Assembly: GCF_914767665.1 (NCBI RefSeq) | Contig: NC_059501.1 | Location: 38,106,501 to 38,170,500, forward strand | DNA: 64,000 nt | Source of the DNA: Harmonia axyridis | Taxonomy: Eukaryota; Arthropoda; Insecta; Coleoptera; Coccinellidae | Direction of reading: 5' to 3' | In this document: piece by piece, positions 22,130 to 34,109 of the stretch | Layout: every line of letters starts with the position of its first letter | Position numbering within the stretch: position 1 is the first letter of the stretch | Translations under genes and position numbers: made by a program | Notes under the pieces: model-generated | What the model was told of the DNA's origin: nothing | The model's database searches: none | The model's input: the letters and a program-made list of their open reading frames with translations, nothing else

Positions 22130-22830
22130 GTGAGAGAAGGCGCAACTACGACATTTGGCTCGAGAAAGACTCGCCAATATTAATAATATACATAATCATC
22201 ATTCAGCTTTCTGTGTCCACTGCCGAACATTAGCCTCTTCAATTTCTGCCAATTTCAATGATGGAATGAGGCAGACAAGGTCCCTAGTGGCACTACTATT
22301 GCATCCATAAATGCAACAATAAAAACTTTTGATTTCGATCATTTCATGTTCTATGTGTAGTAGTAATATTTTTTGATATTATGATATTATATTATGATAG
22401 ATGAAACACACGCAAATTTGTGTTTGCGACCAAGAAAAACTAGTTTGAGACGGCGAAACTTGAAAAAAAATGCAGTCCAAAAAAATGTTCAACCTCAATA
22501 GAACATCAAAGAGAAACATAATTTAAATAGTTATGATTCTGTACAACCACTTGTAATTATGTAATGATTTCTAAATATGAATTATCGTAGAAAAAAACCA
22601 TGAAATGACAAATATTTAAATTTAGAATTGCCATATCAGGCTGTATATGGGCAAAGTATTTGTTTTCTTTTCCATTCATAATCATCATTCTGCTTAGTTA
22701 AATGTTTACAATACACCGCGTCAGAAGCTTGCTTCTCCTAAAATGTTTTTTGTTTGGATAATTGATTATAAATTACAATTACATGTTCTATTATTTTGAG
22801 TTACTTCTAAATATCAGAAATATTCAGTTA
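22130..22830. other. Intergenic DNA, no gene
   Basis: AT-rich sequence after the hammerhead-like motif. No ORF with a recognisable domain and no tRNA-like fold noticed. Confidence 0.3.
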
Positions 22831-23253
22831 AACTGAGTAAAAACTATTTTCATTGTTCATTATATTCTTTCCTGTATAAATAACACAAATAACCACGTAC
22901 AAAATACTTCTGTTTACAATGATCTTCCCTACACTTGAAAACGTATGCTGTAGATGGCGAAGCCTACCCTTGTATAGGGAAGATTTCTGACATTCATGTT
23001 TTTCTTCCAAGGTTCTATGTTATATCACAGACTTATCTACTACTACTCTAACTACTCTACTCTAACTGAGTAAAAACTATTTTCATTGTTCATTATATTC
23101 TTTCCTGTATAAATAACACAAATAACCACGTACAAAATACTTCTGTTTACAATGATCTTCCCTACACTTGAAAACGTATGCTGTAGATGGCGAAGCCTAC
23201 CCTTGTATAGGGAAGATTTCTGACATTCATGTTTTTCTTCCAAGGTTCTATGT
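22831..23253. repeat. Identical 190-bp direct duplication upstream of CMTR2
   Basis: Copies at 22831-23020 and 23064-23253 (offset 233) start AACTGAGTAAAAACTATTTT and end AAGGTTCTATGT. I found no difference between them on reading through. They are separated by 43 bp of ACT-rich spacer (CTACTACTACTCTAACTACT-like). The second copy ends 116 bp before the CMTR2 start codon. No terminal inverted repeats or target duplication are seen, so this is more like a tandem segmental duplication than a transposon. Confidence 0.9.
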
Positions 23254-23369
23254 AAGTAATTGTGTTCTGTGGTGCAGAGGTTTTATGATTTGTTTATATT
23301 TATTAAAGTTTAGTAAGCTTTCAAACTGTTATTTTTGAATGATTATTTAATTAAATTTTTTGTTATTGA

Positions 23370-25208
23370 ATGGATAAATATGGAAACGTTTCTGTTCTTT
23401 TCAATAAGAAATTTCAGTTCAAATCCTTTACAGTTATACCCCAGAAAATATTTGAAGTTCCGAAATGGGAAGTACCTAATCTTCAAGAAAAAAAAATTAA
23501 TCTTAACAATGTAAAAGCTCAGTTGGGCAGATATAATCTTGAAGAATGGTCTAAACATACAAAACATAATGATCCTTCGAGTTTTGTTATAAAATTTCTC
23601 AAAGATCAGATCGAACCAGAATTGTTGACACAAGCATGGTGCAAGTTTTATGAATGTTTGAATCAATTCAATATCATACCTATTACAAAGAATAGTGACC
23701 GATTTGTAAGTTTACACTTATGTGAAGCACCTGGTGGTTTTATATCAGCTTTAAATCATTTTATAAAATTGAACTATGACTTCTTAGATTGGCATTGGGT
23801 TGCTACTACACTTAATCCTCAATATGAAGGCAATGAATTATCAGAAATGATTCCGGATGACCGTTTATTGAGATTCACCAGAAAACAATGGTACTTTGGT
23901 AAAGACCATACTGGTGATATTACCAAGTTTTACAATCATGTTGATTTAATCAGTGAAATCAAGGAGAAGGTGCTATTAGTTACTGCTGATGGAAGTATCG
24001 ATTGTATGAGCAATCCTGGAAATCAAGAAAGTTTGGTGAAATATTTGCATTATTGTGAAACAATGACTGCATTATCAATTCTGAAGGAAGAAGGTACATT
24101 TGTTCTCAAAATATTCACGATGTTTGAACATTCAACAATTTGCCTCTTATACCTTTTAAATATATCCTTTAGAAGTGTCAGTGCCTTCAAACCATGTACC
24201 TCAAAAGGTGGAAATTCAGAAGTGTATATTATTTGTCTAGGTTTCAAAGGCTTTGATTTTATTAAAGATGTTTGGGTAGATTTGATAAATCCTTACAGAG
24301 AAGGATATTTTGATGAAGAAGTATCCATGTTTGATATAAATGAAATTCCACAGCAATTTTTTGATGAAATAAATTCATGTTCTGAATATTTCATGAATTT
24401 CCAGATTGAAACTATAAGGAATAATATTGATAACTTTAGAAAAAGGAATTCTTTGAATCGTTCTCTTATTCATCATACAAAGATTCGAGTGGCCAATATG
24501 TATCTCCGAAAATATCATTTGAAAAAAATTGTACCTTCTTACAAATTAGTCCTATTTCCTGAATCTAATTGTGTTCCCGAAATTTTGAGCTGTAAGGTTT
24601 TTCCAAATTATAAATTATTCACTTTAGCCAATATTACAATTGAAACAGTTTTGTCAATTAAATATGGAAAAGTTATAAATAATTTGGAACATTCTAAATT
24701 TTGTAATTTAAAATTGTCTGATACTTTCAAAATATTTTTCAAGAAAAATCAAGATCATTTCAGTTTATATAATAGAATTTATATGGACCTAAGTAATGAT
24801 TATTCCATATTAAATAGAAATGATTTCAATTGTTTTTCTTATAGTGAATTTCAACGTGATTTCTTAAATTTTTTTATTTGCCATGATATAAATAAAGACC
24901 TTCTTATTTTGAATATTCCCCTAGTCACCAATTTCTTAGTAGGTTTTTTTTATATATTGTGTTTAGTTTATGAAGAAATTTTTGTTTACAATTATGGATG
25001 TATTTTATTGAAAAAAGGAAAGAATAATATGAAATGTAAATTTATTGAACTGGTATACACTTTGAAAACATTTTATGAAAATCCTCCACAGGATATACCA
25101 TTTAAGATTGATATTTTACAAATTGTTAATGAAGATACAATATTATATAATGACTTTCATACAATAGTTTGTGATTATAATAATTCCTTAATAAAAATCA
25201 ATATTTGA
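23370..25208 (+). CDS. aft: Cap-specific mRNA 2'-O-methyltransferase 2 (CMTR2)
   Basis: Methylates the 2'-O of the second transcribed nucleotide of capped mRNA (cap-2), using S-adenosylmethionine; the Drosophila gene is adrift. A single uninterrupted ORF encodes 612 residues; vertebrate CMTR2 is longer (about 770) mainly in the C-terminal inactive domain. The RrmJ/FtsJ-type methyltransferase fold fills about residues 55-300: AWCKFYECL (K92), SAM-binding LCEAPGGF (117-124), TADGS with D207, VLKIFTMFEH with K247 and NSEVYI with E284 give the K-D-K-E tetrad. Residues about 320-600 match the family's degenerate second methyltransferase-like half only weakly. The start is the first Met before SVLFNKKFQFKSFTV. 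A polyadenylation AATAAA lies at 25302. Confidence 0.93.
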   Translation: MDKYGNVSVLFNKKFQFKSFTVIPQKIFEVPKWEVPNLQEKKINLNNVKAQLGRYNLEEWSKHTKHNDPSSFVIKFLKDQIEPELLTQAWCKFYECLNQFNIIPITKNSDRFVSLHLCEAPGGFISALNHFIKLNYDFLDWHWVATTLNPQYEGNELSEMIPDDRLLRFTRKQWYFGKDHTGDITKFYNHVDLISEIKEKVLLVTADGSIDCMSNPGNQESLVKYLHYCETMTALSILKEEGTFVLKIFTMFEHSTICLLYLLNISFRSVSAFKPCTSKGGNSEVYIICLGFKGFDFIKDVWVDLINPYREGYFDEEVSMFDINEIPQQFFDEINSCSEYFMNFQIETIRNNIDNFRKRNSLNRSLIHHTKIRVANMYLRKYHLKKIVPSYKLVLFPESNCVPEILSCKVFPNYKLFTLANITIETVLSIKYGKVINNLEHSKFCNLKLSDTFKIFFKKNQDHFSLYNRIYMDLSNDYSILNRNDFNCFSYSEFQRDFLNFFICHDINKDLLILNIPLVTNFLVGFFYILCLVYEEIFVYNYGCILLKKGKNNMKCKFIELVYTLKTFYENPPQDIPFKIDILQIVNEDTILYNDFHTIVCDYNNSLIKINI

Positions 25209-25301
25209 TGTTAAAAATGCCTTTCAATGGGAAATGTATACATATATTCATTTGTTCCATATTAAATATATTTCTCATTCTAATAATCTTGAGTGGTTTA
25301 T

Positions 25302-25307
25302 AATAAA
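25302..25307 (+). terminator. Polyadenylation signal of CMTR2
   Basis: AATAAA 94 bp after the stop codon, followed by an A-rich stretch. Nothing else likely between here and the TRNAU1AP start at 25777, which must hold that gene's promoter. Confidence 0.5.
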
Positions 25308-25776
25308 ACAAGAAAAAAAATTAAATTTCGAATGAGCGCTACGAAATATTCATTGTTGAGTATCAAGGCACGACCACAATGCCTCTGTTTGCTGTTTTCT
25401 CGATGGTAATTTTTGTTAAATAGCATCTGAAATAATCCACAGCTCGATACAATATCAACTTAGTAGGTTACTTATTCAGCTTGAAGGTGGCGTTATATAT
25501 TCAAAGTTTGAGAACTGTACCAAAGTTTTTTTTCGTAATTTAGTGTCACCAACTAACTGTACTTTCAGACTTCAGTACTACATTTATAACATAATTTGAG
25601 AGTATATCTGAAAAAATGTTACGTTAGAGTAAAAAAAATACGCCAGTAGAATCACAGAACACATGTGTAGATAAAATTTTCAGCATTTTGCATTTACACT
25701 AATCATAAAGCTAACCAAACAACTTGATAATAATTATTATTGTTTAATAACAACAAATATAACAGATACTCAAAAA

Positions 25777-28700
25777 ATGGGTAGTATGGTACATTGCCAG
25801 TTATGGATGGGGAGTGTGAGTATTTATTTATTTTTGATCTGATTCAAAATTCCTCAATTTCCTCTTAATGTCTAAAAAAAATATAATTTTTGGCAATGTT
25901 TTATTTTTGCGTTTCATTTTCTCAGTTGGAACCATATATGACAGAAACTTTTATTTTGTCTGCCTTTCGAAGAATGGGAGAAAATCCACTTAATGTTAAG
26001 GTCATGAGGAATAAACTCACTGGAGAACCAGCTGGTTATTGTTTTGTTCATTTTGCTAATGATGAAGAAGCTATTGATGCAATGCACAAATTAAATGGTA
26101 AACCCATTCCTAGTACAAACCCAGTTGTTCGGTTCAGGCTTAATAATGCAAGCAATACTGGAAGAACTCTGCTAGATAGGGAATTTTCAGTGTGGGTTGG
26201 TGATTTGAGCCCTGATGTTGATGATTACAATTTATACCGAGTGTTTTCATCCAAGTACAGTACAATAAAGACTGCTAAAGGTAATTAATTTACTGTTATA
26301 CTACTTTTAGCAATGATGCAGTTTTATGGTTGATATTTAAAACAAAAAATTATACATGCCTAATTTCCAAAAAAAATGGTTTTCAAATATTTCCATACAG
26401 TTCATCCATAGGTCATTAGGACATAACAATTCAAACTGAGAAAAGGATTATTGCAGATCATTTAAAGAAGCCCTTGAAAGAAATTTCATTTGTTAATTAA
26501 TTTGTTGATTTACTGATTCAGACATTTTGAATTATTCAAATTGGTATTAGATGAAAACAATTTTTAGAGAAGATAGGGATGATTTCTGATTAATAAACCT
26601 TATATTTTTTTCAGTTATCCTTGATAATAGTGGTTTTAGTAAGGGATATGGATTTGTTAGATTTGGTAGTGAAGATGAAATGAAAAATAGTCTTATGTAT
26701 ATGAATGGATATGTAGGTTTAGGAACAAAGCCACTCAAAATATGTAACGCAGTTCCCAAACCAAAAGGTGCTGCTACAAGTACAAATGGTTCATCATTCA
26801 CCTCTGGCTCAGATTATACTCAATATTATGATCCATCAACTTATTGGCAGAATTATGCGAATTGGCAGAATGTGAGTATATGAATATATTTATAAATGCT
26901 AATCAAGTAGATAGTCTGTTAGTTTTCCTCAAAATAGATATTTTTATTACTGAGAAATTGCAATATCTTACCAAAAAATACTGTATTATAATCTTGTTCT
27001 CAAATTAAAGAGTATGTTAAGAGTAAATAAAAAAATTCAAAAAATGCTGACTTGGCATCAGGAGCTTTTGAGCGTTTTATCATTCATTCCCCTCTTGTAC
27101 CCATAGCGATGACAGAATTGGATATAGATATATATTGTATATGAGATATGATTTATCATGTCATTATTGACCGCTAGTCTATCTAAATGAAGAAAACTTG
27201 GCATGAACATTTAAGTGGCCATATACATACAGGGTGTGGTGTAATTAATGGATAATCCTTTACTGGCGAATAGGGGAGGTCATGGCCGACCAGAAAATGT
27301 AAAGTTATGTTCAGTAAAAATAACATAGTTTTCGAGATATCGGACAATTTCATTTTTTTCTAAAAAGTGCACCTTTACTCACTAATTTCAATGCTGTGAT
27401 CACAAATCTTGTTATTTCTTTGGGCATTGTTTTTTATTTTACTCCCAAATAGCTGTACTATGAGCTAAATTACCAAATTCCTACCATCTTGCATGATTTG
27501 GAAAAAAAAGTAGGATAATCCTCATGTTTGCAAATTCACTTACTTTTTTCTTTAAGTTATGGAGAAGAAAAAATGTATTGAGACCTTTGTGAACATTTCA
27601 TAAATAAATTGTCTATTTTATTGCGGTTCTGAAATGGTATAATACATGTTATTATTTTATTGGGTGCTCGGACTACATTTATTATTACAACTGAGGTACT
27701 TATTTCAGTGAAAGAAAGTTTTAGGGATTTTTGATGATACCTAATAATGGTTAAATAAAACACAGTAATATTTTCACTATTTATTTTAAATTACATTAAG
27801 TGCTCGAAATGTCCGCCTTCTGTCTATGGTTGGTAGTATGGCACTTTTTCAGAATGAATAAGTTCTAATATGGTTGCCAATTCTCGGTGTAATATTTTTC
27901 CGACTTCATCGTGTCTCTCTTTATATTCATGTCCTGCAAACATTTGATATCCTCCCGTGATATGTTGGATTGTCTCATTCGTTGGACACCTATATCGGCA
28001 TCGATCGTCAGTAATAGTTCGATCCTTAGTGATATGCTTGTAGTAATTTCTCGTTGAGATCACTTGTTCTTGGATGGCTAAAAGAAAACCTTCCGCTTCT
28101 GGATACATCGCACCTGAGCCAATAGTTTGACGCTTCAATGTCGACATGATCCTGGTCCACCTCGTTGAAATGTCTTCCATGCGCAGGGTTTCTCTCTCCA
28201 TCTTTACAGTTTTTCTTGGTTTGTCTGGTGGTTGTATGAAAATTGCTCCTTGTGAAGTGGTTGATTCGTCTACTTCACACAGTATTTTGTAGACGTCTGA
28301 TATACTTGCTTGATCTCTGAAGTATTCCCGAAGGCTTTCTATCAGCCCATTAGCAAGTTCCATGATGTCCGTCAGGCCCTTGCCTTCTTTATTTCTTGGC
28401 AGTGTAGTCCTCTCAATACTGCTTTTTGGATGGTGCTTAGGTGCTTTTGTCATCAGCGTTCTTATTTTGCGTTGTAGGTTTTCGATGTTTGTTTTGCTCC
28501 ATGAAACTATACCGAATGAGTATGTTAGAATTGAGCATGCATATGTATTGATAGCTCTCGCATGTTCTTGCTGTTGAGGTTTGTATTTGAAATCTTTTTA
28601 GTTCTCCTAACAAACTCAGTAGTCAAGTCTTGCTCCATTCTTTGGTGGTTGATTCGTTGGTTCTGTTTCATTCCAAGGTATTTATAAAGATATCATCGGA

Positions 28701-31162
28701 TTTCATTGCTTCAATTTTCTGTCCATTTGCAAGAGTAATCCGTTCATTCCCATTATTATTATTATTGTGAAGTCGAAATTCAAAAAAGTATAATTTTCCA
28801 CACTTGTAAGGAAAATTCATATTTCATATTTACTCACCAGGATGGAAAACAAAATCAATATTAGCCAATAATATTATATGAAAGTAAATTCCGAGAGTTT
28901 TGGTGGTTACTGATAATTTATAGTTTTTATTTCATCTATGAAAAAATAATGTGATACTATTGTCATTCAGACTGTTTGAATTACACCCTATTTTATGAAT
29001 TTTAAGTATCAAAATACATGCTCTCTAACTTTGTTGTATAATTAAAATAGCATTTAGAGATTAGTACATCTAACCTCCTTCATTTTTTTTTTAATTTTCT
29101 TTTTTTAGCAAGGATATTATGATCAAAGTGCGAGTAGTGTTAACACTTCAGAAACTAACAATGGCAGTAATGTAACGTCTCATGTTCCTCAGTCAGAAAA
29201 AAAGGACGATAGTTTGGAATTAATTGGTATGTATACACTTCATTAATTAGAATTATAATTGGGTTGAAAAGAATCTATTAGATTCTAAATAAGTATTTGA
29301 AGAATGAAAAAAGATCCATCTCAACTTTATCTGCGCTGAATACAACTCCAGTAAAACTTGGACAATCATGAAGTGATCTATCTTTCCACAAACCTAAATT
29401 GCCCATAAAACTACCTTTCCAACACATCTATTTAAGTTTCTATCAGTAAAAAATGTTGATCAAGTTTAGAGTCTGCCGAAAAAATACAAATTTGAGTTAT
29501 TTTCATTTGTGAACCATTTAGCTGATTGAATTAGTTTGAATATAAATGTTTATATAATTTGAGATCTCTTGGTATCGTTTATATTGAAATTCTAGGGAAA
29601 ATAGACAAATAGAGAAAGAGGGTTAACATGAGTTTGTGTAGATACACTTGGCGTGAATATTTGCTTAAGGTTGGAAGTCTCACATCAATGCAGAGGCGTA
29701 TTTCCATTCATCTTTCATTGTTCAATTATCTCAAAATTTATTGATTTGATCCAGTATACGCTTTTTGATCTGGAGTTCTTGTAGACCGGAAATGTTTATT
29801 TTTGTTCTAACAATAACACTCTTAGGCGGTGTTCATAAACTTAGACAGAGAGTAGAGTAAAGTATGGCCATATGATCAAAAATATATGCTGGTCTCTACT
29901 CAACACTCGTCGTTCAGAAACTTACTCTGACAAATGTCATTTATACAAGTGAACAAATGTATAGGTTAAATTATACTTGTACACAATGATTTGATAAAAT
30001 TATTTTATATCTTGAATTGTTGCTATCGTAAATGTATAATATAATGAAACTAAGAGAAATTGCCCGCTCTAATGAAAGTATATCATATATCAAAAAGATT
30101 GAAGAAAGGTCAGTCAGACAACATTATGAAGAAACTATATCTCTTAGGGCCTGTTTCACCAACGTCCCAAGTCATAACTAATCTTTACCATATGATCTTA
30201 TATATTTTTGAAATTAGGAAAAATTGAGTTTTCAAAAAATGGCACAGAAATCTAGTGTTCCCATTTGAAAAAAAACATAACTTTGGGCCATAGCTTCGTA
30301 ATTGAAAATTCTATTAATAAGATGAGCACGCCACTTGGATTCTTCGTAAAAAATGGCCTGTATAATGTTTTAATTTCAGAGCTCTATCATCAGTATTTTT
30401 TCGATATCGCAATTTTTCTAATTTTCACTTGTAACTCGAAAACAAAGAAAGGTGACCAAAAATGAATACTACTCCCGTTAGTTTCTCAGAAGAAGAGAAC
30501 GAGAATGGGGTATCTGATTTTGTCTCCTCTGATTTAAAAGTTGTAATGCCAAAACGTCGAAATTTGCCTACCTGTACATATATGAAATCGAAAAACTCGG
30601 CAAAATTCACACTATGCTATGGTTTATTATTTCATTTTGAAATATCTCAAATCAATAAAAAGAGTGGTTTACGGCCATCGCTTTTGAATTTAGAAGTGGG
30701 ATTGAACCGTAGTCTTTTTACTGTGTGGGTACCAGAATCAAAGGCTTCTCCTATGGCTGTACGAGCACAAGTACAAACCAGTTACTAAAAACCCTTTTTG
30801 AAGTCCCAGGCTAAGTCTGCGTTTTCAGCCACATGGCTGACCTACAGGGGGCAGGTCATTAAGTTTTTACGCCAACTAACAATGTGAATGGCCGTTTTCA
30901 ATGGTAATTAACAAAGCATTAGCTTAATACTCCAGTGGAAATTATTTTGTTTTTTTTTATTAATACTCCTTATGAAGTAAATTAGAATTTATCTTGCAAC
31001 TATGTAATAATTATGGAATATTTTCAACTTCATCTTTCAGATCATACAATAGCAGTAGATGTTGAAAAAATGAATAGGGAGAAAATGGAACAGGACAGTA
31101 ATCTTTGGGATGCTCTGGAAAGTTCAAAATGGATGGCAGCAGAGCAAATTGAGGTGAATTGA
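25777..31162 (+). CDS. tRNA selenocysteine 1-associated protein 1 (TRNAU1AP/SECp43)
   Basis: RNA-binding protein that in vertebrates associates with tRNA-Sec and the selenocysteine machinery. Five exons: 25777-25815, 25926-26280, 26615-26871, 29109-29226, 31041-31162, all joined in frame to 296 residues (family about 290). Two RRMs are clear: the first with RNP2-like LWMGSL (9-14) and RNP1 GYCFVHF (50-56), the second with VWVGDL (102-107) and KGYGFVRF (141-148). A Tyr/Gln/Asn-rich segment (YYDPSTYWQNYANWQN) and a short acidic tail follow. The diagnostic EPYMTETFIL...RRMGENP...VMRNKLTGEPAGY is the SECp43 signature. The last codon could instead be followed by a cryptic donor (GAG|GTGAAT). The large intron 26872-29108 holds a LINE fragment. 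Confidence 0.93.
27230..27824. repeat. Unclassified repeat beside LINE fragment
   Basis: A repeat-like segment in the TRNAU1AP intron opens ACAGGGTGTGGTGTAATTAA and ends near AAATGTCCGCCTTCTGTC, right against the LINE 3' end. No transposase domain or reliable terminal repeats were found. Confidence 0.35.
27825..28765 (-). mobile_element. Non-LTR retrotransposon fragment (C-terminal part of ORF2)
   Basis: Minus-strand translation runs from DDIYKYLGMKQNQRINHQRM near 28690 through a short frame break to SILTYSFGIVSWSKTNIENL and then an open 209-codon stretch with HHPKSSIERTTLPRNKEGKG, CRYRCPTNETIQHITGGYQ (a Cys-His knuckle) and HEYKERHDEVGKILHREL. This is the region after the reverse transcriptase in insect LINEs; the RT itself is missing. 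An (ATT)n microsatellite lies at the right edge (28748-28765). It is antisense to TRNAU1AP and confined to its intron. Confidence 0.75.
29230..31035. other. TRNAU1AP intron with unclassified repeat-like DNA
   Basis: Contains an open frame at 30462-30788 with no recognisable domain. The stretch 30150-30860 reads like a decayed mobile element (less AT-rich, scattered fragments), but I could not place it in a family. Confidence 0.3.
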
Positions 31163-31535
31163 TGGTACTGAAAATTTCCTCCTAATATATATAATTGGGG
31201 AAATTATATAAAATAATTTCTACCAAAATAATTATATCAATTATTTATACTATTTTCCAATGATTATTCTCAATATGAGGATGAATAACTGGAGAAACGG
31301 TACAAAAGTATAGCAAGTAATGAACCTTGTCAGAAGGCATCCAGCAATTACCAATTCTGTTATTTCTATTTCAATTTTTTGTTTAATATATTCCAAAAAA
31401 AATCTTCTCTTTTTAGAGCTCCTAAGATTCTATTATTACAGAAGTTTGAAAGAGAAAAATTCTAGGAGCTGCCAAATTTGATACAATATATAAGAAAATA
31501 GTTCTTTTATTATGTATGTATTCTCAATTTGACTT

Positions 31536-31541
31536 AATAAA
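31536..31541 (+). terminator. Possible polyadenylation signal of TRNAU1AP
   Basis: AATAAA 374 bp after the TRNAU1AP stop codon. The intervening sequence has no other coding feature. Confidence 0.4.
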
Positions 31542-31967
31542 GTTTCACAAAGTACCAAAGTTTAATTATCTTTTTATCAATTTGGTAGTCTGAATTTCTG
31601 ATTCAATTGTATTAATCCACAGCCTTCTATAGAAATTTTGAACGCGAGAATTAAACTATATTTTGAATGTAATACCACAGATTACTAACAGATGTTTCAC
31701 TCTCCATATTCATGAAGGAAATCACTAGAAATGTTTTTTACACTTGATTCAAGTCTTTTAGGGTTTTGAATGACTTGTTTTGAATGTGTGTTGATGAACC
31801 AGAGATTGGATATGTTATCATTAAACTTGTCATATGTGTCAAAATTATTAAGAATAATTTTTAATTTTATTTCGTTCCAGCTTGTTTTAATTAGTTGGTT
31901 AAATAAAAAATGTCTTATTTTTTAAACGTATAGAATCTAGAAACAAGTGTCGAATAAATCAGACAGT

Positions 31968-32168
31968 TTCAATATGTTTTAAATCTGAATTAATGAGAAG
32001 TGGTGAGCTGTCCGTATACACGAAGCACCTGAAATATTGAAAACCGCTAGTAACCGCTCTGAAATTCTTGGCGATATACGGTCCATACCCATTGTTAATA
32101 AAAACATAATTCCATAAATCAATCACAAGTTGAAGTTCAGGTGGGTGTAAATTGTCTGTTCTATCACT
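31968..32168 (-). CDS. Unassigned minus-strand exon-like ORF
   Basis: After a good acceptor (TTTTCCCTCTTCAG) the minus strand is open for about 65 codons (VLSDRTDNLHPPELQLVIDL, then WNYVFINNGYGPYIAKN) to a stop. The composition looks protein-coding, but I do not recognise the family and found no partner exon. It could be a terminal exon of an unseen gene or part of a mobile element. Confidence 0.25.
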
Positions 32169-32559
32169 CAAAACCTGAAGAGGGAAAACGCATAAAATAA
32201 ATCTCAACGCGCCCTATAGATACATAGAAATTATATATATACTTTATCCTGAAAAGAGAAAAATAAAAAAGAAAATAATAGGTACTCAATAAAAAAAACA
32301 TAAAAATTGAACGGCTAGCTGATCAATGCACATTGTTCCCTGAGCAATGATTTGGAGACACGATTTATAAAAGGGTACCTTAACGTTGCCTTAACTGAAT
32401 GTATTTATTTTATAACTTAAAAATGCATAAAGTGAAAGATCTTTCAAAAAGAGAGAGCCTTCGATAATGGGCTGATATATGACCGCGATTGCGATTGACG
32501 TTGTGAATATCAGATCTATACCTAATTAATTTTCCTATGAAGATATGAAGGAATTCCTG

Positions 32560-32790
32560 TTAAGATTATGCGATGTGATGAAATGCTGAAAGTCTGAACA
32601 TGTTCCTAATATTGAGCCATCTGGTATCTTGCAGTTTATGACTTATTCTGTCGAACTTCCTTATTCCATAAATAATTCTCGAAAAAGAATTATGTATTTT
32701 TTGAACCATAGCCATTATTTCTAGTCCAAGCAGGCAAAAAAAATCCGGTGAACAATATGTGAAATTCGACAAAACCAATTAATAAGAGTG
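32560..32790 (-). pseudogene. CR1/jockey-like LINE C-terminal fragment
   Basis: FTYCSPDFFCLLGLEIMAMV, IHNSFSRIIYGIRKFDRISH and RWLNIRNMFRLSAFH follow the region after the reverse transcriptase in CR1-like elements (D-Y-C-SP ... FIYG.RR.DRIS ... W..I..R). Only about 75 codons survive. Confidence 0.6.
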
Positions 32791-33111
32791 ACCTTAAGTT
32801 CTTTGGAAAGAGATCTTCTGTGATGATAGAATAATCGCAAACTGTGGACTCTCTAACTTGTTGCCGTCTAGCAAATATTTCATTTTTAGGTTTGACGTAG
32901 ATATTTTTCAAAACCTTAATAGTACTCCCATATGTGGAACAATCACTGATGTGTATGGTCGCGCTAATTTAGTTTATAAGGAGGTCCAGTTGAACTTCAT
33001 CTTTCTTGTCTTTAGCAGCATCAATGATGTTTTCAAAAGAGCGAATCCAATAGGTCCAGTCCACAAGTTTTAACTTCTAACTTGTCTGCGTAGCTTTAAA
33101 ACAAAGTGGCA

Positions 33112-33710
33112 ACTTTTGAAGGGTCTAACCTTCTTGGATTATAATGGCATTGGTTCCTTTTCACTTGATTTCCGCATCGTTTCTTATGGCGGCGCTCATG
33201 TCGTCTTTGTGTCAATGCCGTTTTGAGGTTAAATAATAAACTACACACGTTAGACAGAACAAAGGAAAATTTTGAAATGATGCTGTTGATTGGTTAACTC
33301 TTTCTAGAGCGCCATCTAAAGGATGAAACAGGAAAAGGGATCCATGTCGAGTCGAATCGCCAGAATTATCTTAAACAAAATCTAATCAGTGAACACACCA
33401 GTATTTTAGACATCTTAGCTTTAATCAACTTTTAACTTGACAGTAACAATAAACAATTGTCAAAACTACACAGTCAACATTATAACAGGAATTTTTGGTT
33501 AATTTGAAAATGTTGATGATGTGTAAGATGTCTAAAACACTGGTGTTATCATTTACTATTGAAAGACCTTAAGATTAAAGTGGAGACGTTTGAAGGGGCA
33601 AGTCTTCTTGGATTTTAATGGAATTGGTCCCTTTTCACTTTATTTCCGCATCGTTTCTGATGACTTTTTTTGTCAATGTCGTTTTGAGATTAAACCGAAA
33701 GTCGATCAAG
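33112..33710. repeat. Diverged direct repeats flanking a fold-back element
   Basis: Two diverged copies of about 125 bp (TTGAAGGG..CTTGGATT..AATGG.ATTGGT then TTTCCGCATCGTTTCT) lie at about 33115-33240 and 33582-33708. Between them, 23-bp inverted repeats with one mismatch sit at 33395-33417 and 33524-33546 (ACACCAGTRTTTTAGACATC). The arrangement suggests a composite or nested non-autonomous element of about 0.6 kb. No ORF of interest. Confidence 0.55.
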
Positions 33711-34109
33711 CGCAAAGTTATATCAAAGATATATCACAATATTTTGAAAACTTCAATTTTCTTATAATCACGCCTAAATCAAAGGAATTTTTGGGTATTT
33801 GTTAATAATGGTGTTAAGTGCGAAGTTAGCTCAAAATTTTAATAGAAACGTGGGATCTGATACGTAAAAAAAGTAAGAATCATTTCATAATTTCGATAAG
33901 TAGCCTACTCCCTATCAAGTAATAGTTGAGTAACTATCATGGAAATTATCATTGTGGGAATGAACCTTGAATTATGTTTACTATCACTATCAAGGAAACT
34001 ATCACAAAAGTATTATCATGAGAGTATGCACTATCATCGTGAAAATGATCCTTGAGTTAATGATCGATAGACATTCGCACGATTTCGGAAAAACGGTGTT
34101 CGCACGAAT

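Noticed and set aside
22081..22180. Type I hammerhead reading of the CTGATGA...GAAA core
   Set aside because: A closed stem III hairpin downstream of GAAA and a matching 3' strand of stem I were not found, whereas the type III pairing with CTGTGT upstream is perfect.
22828..23243. Repeated minus-strand ORF in the 190-bp duplication
   Set aside because: It is identical only because the DNA is duplicated; no domain, no splice context, and it lies in the presumed CMTR2 promoter.
27557..27763. Minus-strand ORF next to the LINE fragment
   Set aside because: Low-complexity AT-rich translation with no similarity to LINE or host proteins.
30462..30788. 108-codon plus-strand ORF in the last TRNAU1AP intron
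   Set aside because: No recognisable domain and no convincing splice sites; surrounding DNA looks repeat-derived.
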